A stretch of DNA of 64,000 nucleotides from Orthosia cruda. Taxonomy: Eukaryota; Arthropoda; Insecta; Lepidoptera; Noctuidae. The stretch is taken from the NCBI GenBank assembly GCA_964057195.1, contig OZ059826.1, positions 9,610,001 through 9,674,000 on the forward strand, read 5' to 3'. Below, piece by piece: positions 56,560 through 64,000 of this stretch. Position numbers and translations under genes: made by a program. The notes under the pieces are model-generated. The model saw only the letters and a program-made list of their open reading frames with translations. It was not told the DNA's origin and did not search any database. Within the stretch, counting starts at the first letter, position 1; every line of letters starts with the position of its first letter.

Positions 56560-58197
56560 TTTTCAACTACCTACCTACTTACCCACGTCATTAATAAAGG
56601 AATTATAGGCCTTGGGCAACGATAGGTTATTTATTTTCTTATTCTGTACTGTTCTGTACCTAGGTACACAGTTGGTATAAAAATTATAGATAGTGATATT
56701 ACCATTCCGACATCCAGAAATTTATGTACACGACTGTACATCTAAACAGCTCAATACCATTGACAACTTAATTTGGTCGGGTTATACGCCGAGATTTAGT
56801 ATAGAAAAGTAATGAAAGCTAATTTCTCTTAAAATACAGCACTTAGGTATCTGAATGTTTGATCGCTATAGCTTCTTTATGAGTAGTATTTTTTGTATAA
56901 ATTTGGGAAAATAACACAAGTTTTTAATAGGGAAATCTTGAAATGAAAATTTAACACCGTGACTACCGCCACCCCACCTATGGCATGGTATATCTCGTAA
57001 ACTACTGGGAGTACTAGTTGTGAATTTTGGGTATCAATTTTATCTTGCAGGGTAGTAATTTTCTATGTAGGTTTGACCGTTTGAGGAAAGCGACAAGCTC
57101 CTCAAACTTGGAATCAACATTCAAAGTCGTGGTCCTGCTGAACGAGCGAGCGAAAGTTATCATCGTTGATTTCTCGGTAAATAAAAATGTTTCGTGTTCG
57201 TAGTCGCAGCGAAAAAATGTCGAATATCGTAATTTCAGTTTAGCAGATAGTTAGTGTATGACGTCGTGTAATTGTGTATGGTAACTACAAATTTGTGTAT
57301 CCAACTATTGGGGAGCTAATCAATTAAAACTGTTTCCGCTGGAACTACGTCATCCCAGCGGAACTTTTTTTTTCCTATGAACGTAGAAAAAAAAAAAAAC
57401 ATCCAATAATTAGTTTGTAACGAGAGGTAAATGTGTATGCTTGAATGAAATTTGTGTGACATAAAACTGCGGCAATAATCAAGTTTCCGCTGCGCTGACG
57501 TTTGGCAATTTGATGAAAATCATATAAAACGGTTTAGTGCAGAGTTTAATTTTTTTACGTACGCTGCTTTGAATTTGTGTGTAATGATTGTTAACACAGA
57601 ATTAGAAAAAAACATACCGTTCAGAAGATATACACGTAAAAGTAAATTAAGGTTATTAGGTCCGAGAACTTAAAATAGGAACACTAGAGCATAACTTATA
57701 ACTTTTATTTGTATCTTTTAAGGGACTACAATGCCTTGCCAAGTTTCATTTATGTGGTCTTAGTAATTAATGAGCAATGGCATAATTTACTACGGCTTGA
57801 GTACTATATTGTATGACATCCGATTGCAGGACTTTTTAATGGAAAAGCGAAATATAACTTATTCCGATGATTAGTTTATTAATGCAACTATTCACATCTA
57901 AAATTTCAGCTCAATACACTAAATAATTAAAGAGATATAATAAAAATACCAGAACAACTGCAATACCGACCAAGTTTGAATGGCTACAAAAAAGCGGCCG
58001 TGCAGTATAAAGAGCTAACGTTCTAAAATTTCCAGTATAGCTCGTTATTGTGTTTAATAGTTTCGTACAGGTGCGTACACAATAGTTTAGCAGAAAATAA
58101 AACAACTGCATTAACTTTGTATTCTTAAAAGTATTTATTAGTTAATGTTAATATAATACTTAAAAAAAAAACAATATTATTAACAAAGTAATAATAA

Positions 58198-58910
58198 CAG
58201 AGATCGGTCCGCAGGGCAGCTTTGTGGTGAGCTGCTGGGCAGTGGCGGCCCCACGGACCAGATCTCCTGGGAGAAGTCTTGTCAGTTGACACTCATCTTC
58301 CGCTTGCTTTTATTGGCCGGCCGGAAAGAACACTGATGGGGAACAGAGCTCCCATCTCTCGTTTGCCTTAATTGGTTGGCTTGAATGAAGATTCACAAGA
58401 GCAAAAGTGCTCGGTGGGAAGAAGTATAATCTTACTGGATGATGCTGGTAGGGATCATTACCGTATTTCCGGGATTGGACTGATAGCCTTGGTATACCTC
58501 TCCACTCCTCAAGCACCTCCAAATATGTTTGCCCCCATGGCGCTACGTCACTCAAGTACTAAAAAGACCCTCGTCAATTGAGTGTGCAAGTCACCCCCTG
58601 CCATTTTATAGCCGTGTAATTCAACAGTGGTCAGTCAGGGGCTAATAGTCATTCTATACTTTTAGGCAATCGATCCACTAAACCTGCCAAACCCATAGCC
58701 CAATATCTTTGTCTCCATATTAACAATAGTCCTGAACCAACCGGGGATTGTCCTTGGGTGCTCTTACGTAGTGCATCTACGAATAATCATCGTTTGGTGT
58801 CACATATCATGATACATAGTTAACAGGGCCTCTGCGAGTTAGCTTCGGCCCCTGGCACGCCTTTCAAAGGTTCGGGACCCCAGTGTCCCGAGATTGTTAA
58901 AAACATTGAT
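58198..58910. other. GC-rich insert of unknown origin in the foldback centre
   Basis: About 700 bp with composition unlike the AT-rich surroundings, starting near GATCGGTCCGCAGGGCAGC and ending near CCAGTGTCCCGAGATTG. Short frames on both strands do not look like known proteins. It may be the 5' or 3' UTR of a retroposon; that is a guess. Confidence 0.4.
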
Positions 58911-59298
58911 ATAATGAATCAGTTTTTTTTATTATAAATAAATAAAAAATATATTACCTACTGAAGCCCATATAGATTGTAAATCATAAGTTCTACTATG
59001 TAAATTTTAGGGAGTTGATTGTGACTGATAAACAAAAAGAAGAGGAAGCGCGTGCTAAGAAAATACCTACCTACTTTAAATTATTGCATAGTATACTGTT
59101 AACTTTTTAAATTCGACATTTGAAATGACTACTGGTGTGGGTTTTTTTTTTAATTATTACTAGCTTAATATTAAGGATATAATAATTAACTACAGTAATA
59201 ACTTTTTGTAATATAAGTACTGGTAAATAAATGCATTTGTTACAGATGCAAATAATTTTGAAAGTTTAAGAAAAAAAACTTTGTTACATAAAAATACA

Positions 59299-59703
59299 AC
59301 CGACTTACTAATAAAAACACTAAAAAGTGAAAAATTATCACTTTGTACTGTTTTTATTTGAAAGCCAATTGTATTTTATGGTAAATAATTTAATGAGCAA
59401 GTTCTATAGTAAGGTACCCACAATGCCCAAAGTTATGCCGGAATAGATTAACTGAGATGAGAGTGTGCCATGCAATGCAATTGCAGCAATCCCGAGAGAT
59501 TTGCTGTTGTTTATTTAAGTGTTCTGTTATATATCTCCGAAGTTCTTTATCAGATCTTCACCAAATTTAAATGGGACCAATTCAGGAACCTACTCTTTCA
59601 AACAAAAATAATCTTCAAAATCGGTCCACAATTGACTGAGAAATCAGTACATAAATATACTACCAACCATAGAACCTCCTCCTTTTTGGAAAGTCGGTTA
59701 AAA
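59299..59703 (-). repeat. Fragment of the 'aaccgacttc' repeat
   Basis: The right edge reads CCTCCTCCTTTTTGGAAAGT then CGGTT, the complement of the repeat start at 52198, and CAACCGACTT marks the left edge. No ORF support. Confidence 0.5.
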
Positions 59704-60919
59704 ATCAAGTGACCTACTATTTTTATCACGAAAATTATTATTTTATTTATTTATTCAGGACCTCCAACGAAAGATGTACACAAAAAACACAACGAATCGT
59801 CAATATGAAGTAATGACAAGTGCACTCCAAAATTATTAAAAAATAGTATACTAGTATTAGTTAATTGTTCAAAACTTGTGTGCACAGCTGTACCAGTCCA
59901 ATAATGGTACAACACTGGAAATTTTAGAACGTTAGCTCTTTATACTGCACGGCCGCTTTTTTGTAGCCATTCAAACTTTGTCGGTTTATCCATGTATTGC
60001 GGTTGTTCTGCTATTTTTATTATCTCTTTAATTATTTAGTGTATTGAGCTGAAATTTTAGATGTGAATAGTTGCATTAATAAACTAATCATCGGAATAAG
60101 TTATATTTTGCTTTTCCATTAAAAAGTCCTGCAATCGGATGTCATACAATATAGTACTCAAGCCGTAGTAAATTATGCCATTGCTCATTAATTACTAAGA
60201 CCACATAAATGAAACTTGGCAAGGCATTGTAATCCCTTAAAAGATACAAATAAAAGTTATAAGTTATGCTCTAGGGTTCCTATTTTAAGTTCTTGGACCT
60301 AATAACCTTATATTACTTTTACGTGTATATCTTCTGAACGGTATGTTTTTTTTCTAATCCTGTGTTAACAATCATTACACACAAATTCAAAGCAACGTGC
60401 GTAAAAAAACTCAACTCTGCACTAAGCCGTTTTATATGATTTTCATCAAATTGCCAAACGTCAGCGCAGCGGAAACTTGATTATTGCCGCAGTTTTATGT
60501 CACACAAATTTCATTCAAGCATACACATTTACCTCTCGTTACACACTAATTATTGGATGTTTTTTTTTCTTCTACTAGCATAGGAAAAAAAGTTCCGCTG
60601 GGATGACGTAGTTCCAGCGGAAACAGTTTTTATAGATTAGCTCCCCAATGGTTGGATACACAAATTTGTAGTTACCATACACAATTACACGACGTCATAC
60701 ACTAACTATCTGCTAAACTGAAATTAAGATATTCGACATTTTTCCGCTGCGACTACGAACACAAATGTTTCAGTTCTGTTTTTTTTACGAAATAAATCAC
60801 ATTTATGGGTAGTAATTATTTGTATACTTAGAATAGCTGTAGCATTTTTCGCCCCCGTTTTCGGCGCTCATGGTGGTCCTGCTGAGTGGAGCGAGACTAC
60901 TGCAGGACCACCTTCAAAG

Positions 60920-61592
60920 TCGATTTTCTCGAAAACTACTAAGGTACCAAAATATGGAAGCAATTGGCGTCGGGGTCCTGCGGTAGTCACGGACATCAAC
61001 GAAGGCCAATTTTTATCAATACCTAATTATTTAAAGAGTTTTTGTCATATTCTATCATGTGGTCAAACCTTTTGCCTTGCCGAATTCACTTATGCAATAA
61101 GGCTACAGGAATAGGAAAATAATAGCCAAACATTTTAGATAAATTTCGTTACCTAACATATAATAATTATTATATAATTAATTTTAAATTAATTCATAAT
61201 TATTATACAATAACATATAATAATTATTATGTCATAATATGAATAAAATACTTATTTTCTAACAAAATTAAATGTCATTTATTTGGGTGTAATAACACCT
61301 AGGAATGTAAGGCACATATTATATATATTGGCAGTATTAGCACCAAATTGTTAATTATAATACTACCTATGGGCTATCACAACAGTTATTGCTCCTTGTA
61401 CAATACAAAATTGCTTAATGTCACTTGTATAGTCAAGACTATGGAACAATACAATATTTCTAGCAAGATTCAATATTAACTTATTTTAAAAGGAACACGA
61501 TAATGATTAACGAAATGTAAATTTTTTCAAAATCTTAATGTCTACCTTTTTGGTAGCTCATACAGGATACAAAATCACAATATTATAATTTT
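60920..61592. other. Spacer between the foldback and UMPS copy B
   Basis: AT-rich with repeated TAATAATTATTAT words. GGTCCTGCGGTAGTCACG at 60987 echoes the foldback terminus. The last 50 bp match the 3' flank of UMPS copies A and D (GCTCATACAG ... TTTCTATTC), so the UMPS unit begins here. Confidence 0.5.
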
Positions 61593-63691
61593 CTATTCTA
61601 GTTTCCCAGAAACTCTTTTTAAGTAACATTTCCACAAAGTATCCTTATATAAAACTGCTTGCACTTCAGGGCTTTTTGCTGCCACAATGCCCCTCCCCAC
61701 AACTATGACGTCAGCACCCTTCTCCAAGATCACCTTTTCTGGAGTATTGTACACCTGCCCAAGGTCATCCTTGCTGCTTTCAAGCTGCACTCCTGGCGTC
61801 AACTGTATCAGACCTGGCTCCTTGAAAGTGTCCTTATTCTGACAAACAAATCCAGTGATTAATTCTGGATATTTAGATGCCATTGACACTGTTGCTTCTT
61901 TGTACTCTGGTGTAATGAGATTTCCCTGTAAACAAATAAAAAGATGCTTATACAAATCTCACACTGTACTTGATAAAAGATCATAATTATCTATTATTAA
62001 ATATTGTTTTTAATTATCAGCTATTTAGCTTAGAAGTAAAACAAAGGCTTATAAAATGTATCTTACTTCACAGCTCATTTCTGCCAACAAGAATACTCCA
62101 TGATTGACACCATTAGTTGAATTCAGAGCTTTCAATATCCCCTCACCAGGCAAGGAATGGGCAGTCACACAGTCCGCCCATTCCCCTACTTTATACAATC
62201 CTTTTGAATACTGCAAGGAGACTGTATGTCCAATATCAGCATACTTTCTGTCTTCCAGAATTAAAAAGTTAAATCTATCAGCCAGTTGTTTGATTTGGGT
62301 AATAAAATCATTGCTGTAGTCTTCGATAATGTCTGCATGAGTCTTTACTAGACAAACATGTTCCCCAACTTTTTCTAATAGATCTAGAATCTTCGTAGTG
62401 GATGTCAGGTCAACAGAGAGGCACAAGTTTGTTTTCTTTGTTGCCATTATGCTAAACAGTTGTTTTGCTATGCCATTCTTGGCTAGTTCAGCACGCTTTT
62501 CATAAGTAAGCAAGATTCTGTCCAATGGTTTATCTGGAAAATAAAACAATGGGAAGTTATTAACCAAGCGAAAAATATACTGAATGGGCAACTATTATAC
62601 TAAGTAAGTTACAATTTATCCAGTTTGACTACCTTTTAGTAAGTTTTTGTGAGCTGTAGTAAAAATATTATTACATACCTTAATTGTATTTGAGGTCCTA
62701 TTTTTCTATGTTAGCATATTATTCTTTTGAAAATAGGAAAATAGCATAAAAACCGACGAGACCACATCGTTGTGCAGCGCGAGTTCAGATGTATTTGTGT
62801 TTTCAAAGAATTTAGGGCACCCCGACACCAATAGGTAGGTTCGAAGGGGATGACAGGAGCAAGCAAAGCGAGCAAACTTAGCTCCCGTCATCTCCTTCAA
62901 ACCGACGAACATCTCCTTCATGTTAGGTTATTTAAGAGCCTGCAGACATAAAAAGGAGATCCACGCAGCAGGGCTCCGTTGACAAACTTTTATTTTCAAG
63001 TGACTGTTTTAAACATTTGTATTCGCCCACTTGGTATTTCAGTAAGCCTTATTCAGTATTTTTTACACCTTTAATTAGAATTTATTTTCGCTCATTAAAT
63101 AAATACTATCCTAAATTAATTTGTATGTAAACAAAAAACAATTCAGCAGTAAACATAATTTAAAGGATGTTATATGGCTAGGTTAATAGCATGATGAGTT
63201 TAATATTCAAACTTACCAATTATTGGCGCTTGAGTCTCCTTAAGATAATTTTTTACTTTTACCACAGTTTCTTCAGTGATCTGCCCATTCTTCACCAATA
63301 TATCAATCAAGGAAGACATTGTAAACAATGATTTAATATGTACATCATCTACTTCAAGATTTTTGCTGCCTCCTTGTTCTCTATCTAATATAATCACTGC
63401 ATCCGTGACTATCAAACCTTCTTTGCGTAAGTCTTTTACAGTTTCTAGTACACTGGAGCCTGATGTAACCACATCTTCAACTATAAGGCATGTCTGGCCA
63501 GCCTTGTAGTGGCCCTCGATAGATTTCTTCGTGCCATACGCTTTTGTTTCCTTGCGTCGCATAAGCATGGACTTCTTGGTTAGTATGCTGAGTATTGTAG
63601 CTATGGGCAAGGCTGTGTAGGGCACACCACACAAGTGATCGTATTTCATATCCTTCATAGCTATTTCTAATAACAAATTTGATATTGATTC
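61593..63691 (-). CDS. UMPS: Uridine 5'-monophosphate synthase, copy B (5' exon outside window)
   Basis: Exons 2-4 at 63217-63691, 62067-62533 and 61593-61925 have exactly the lengths of copy A (475, 467, 333 nt) with matching GT-AG borders. The PRPP loop VEDVVTSGSS, the OMPDC signature EDRKYADIG and VGRGI are all present, and no stop or frameshift is seen. In exon 2 about 8 of 158 residues differ from copy A. Intron 3 is shorter (141 against 435 nt) and intron 2 longer (683 against 124 nt, with extra sequence at about 62700-62950). Flanking similarity with intron 1 of copy A continues to about 63960, so exon 1 should lie just past 64000. A recent duplicate, probably functional. Confidence 0.92.
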
Positions 63692-64000
63692 CTGCAAAAA
63701 TGTCAAAACATGTGGGATATAAAAAACTTAAGAATTAAAAAAATTTAGGACTATTAATTACGATCTTCAAGATTTCTTTTTATTAGCATATATGTTTCTA
63801 TTTCGAGAGAGCTTGTAATGTAAATACATGTGAGATAAAAACCAACTTAGGAAATAAATAATTGTAGACTGTTTATTAATTCAGATATTTAAGAATTCTG
63901 TCTATTAGCGGGCAAACTCGATAAACACGTGAGTAAAACTGGAAACTTGAACTAATCTCATGGAAGTTTTTATTTTATATCAAAATTTACAATTACGTAG

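Larger units (their letters stand above)
49415..60919. mobile_element. Compound foldback (inverted-repeat) element
   Basis: The outermost inverted words CTTTGAAGGTGGTCCTG (49415) and its complement (60919) delimit it. Inverted blocks: A 49415-49575 with A' 60765-60919; B 49576-50850 with B' 56560-57195; C 57196-58085 with C' 59875-60764. Order A-B-loop-B'-C-centre-C'-A'. The B loop holds a Harbinger element and the C centre a GC-rich insert. No coding sequence of its own. Target duplication was not found. Confidence 0.75.

Overview
The window looks like a transposon-saturated stretch of a lepidopteran (moth or butterfly) genome. This is an inference from three things: insect-type genes with short introns and GT-AG junctions, interspersed repeats I recognise from moth and butterfly genomes (tRNA-derived SINEs, the repeat ending GCACTTGGCCGG, the 'aaccgacttc...ggaggaggtt' repeat), and a mixture of jockey/I-type, RTE, BEL/Pao, Gypsy, hAT, piggyBac, PIF/Harbinger and P-like elements. 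The species cannot be named from the sequence.

The only host gene I can support is UMP synthase (UMPS: orotate phosphoribosyltransferase fused to OMP decarboxylase), which performs the last two steps of de novo pyrimidine synthesis. It occurs four times, all on the minus strand: relic C (595-1954), mosaic relic D (2034-2924), an intact four-exon gene A (3004-5260, 473 codons) and, about 56 kb away, a second intact-looking copy B (61593-63691, first exon off the right edge). A and B are close paralogues. C and D share an exon 1-exon 2 junction that lacks intron 1.

Everything between A and B reads as nested mobile DNA. (1) 6891-27414: a full-length non-LTR retrotransposon with matching 11-bp target duplications and a poly-A tail. 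Its RNase H domain is split by a 15-kb minus-strand BEL/Pao element (11644-26595), which is itself interrupted by a 6.4-kb TA-flanked element of unknown family (18581-24946) holding an old LINE fossil, two SINEs and a MITE. (2) 27511-32754: a defective Gypsy-type LTR element containing a hAT MITE, a solo LTR, an in-frame RT-to-integrase deletion and a spliced DUF4817 helix-turn-helix gene. (3) 33055-34462: a TTAA-flanked piggyBac-type MITE. (4) 34799-35148: two Harbinger-type MITEs in tandem. (5) 36100-42137: a hAT shell holding two related TATA-flanked elements and an RTE LINE tail. (6) 43306-49268: a 3-kb tandem duplication of a decayed P-element/THAP9-like transposase. (7) 49415-60919: a compound inverted-repeat (foldback) structure, whose left loop holds a 5-kb PIF/Harbinger element with transposase and MADF-BESS genes interleaved on opposite strands.

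Four recurrent themes stand out: nesting that can be dated by target duplications, long internal inverted repeats, perfect fold-back hairpins that look like template-switch mutations, and subterminal repeat motifs. I found no CRISPR, operon, tRNA or rRNA gene. No previously undescribed functional system can be demonstrated; the best candidates for something new are the TATA-flanked element pair, the TA-flanked 6.4-kb element, the compound foldback and the mosaic UMPS open frame.
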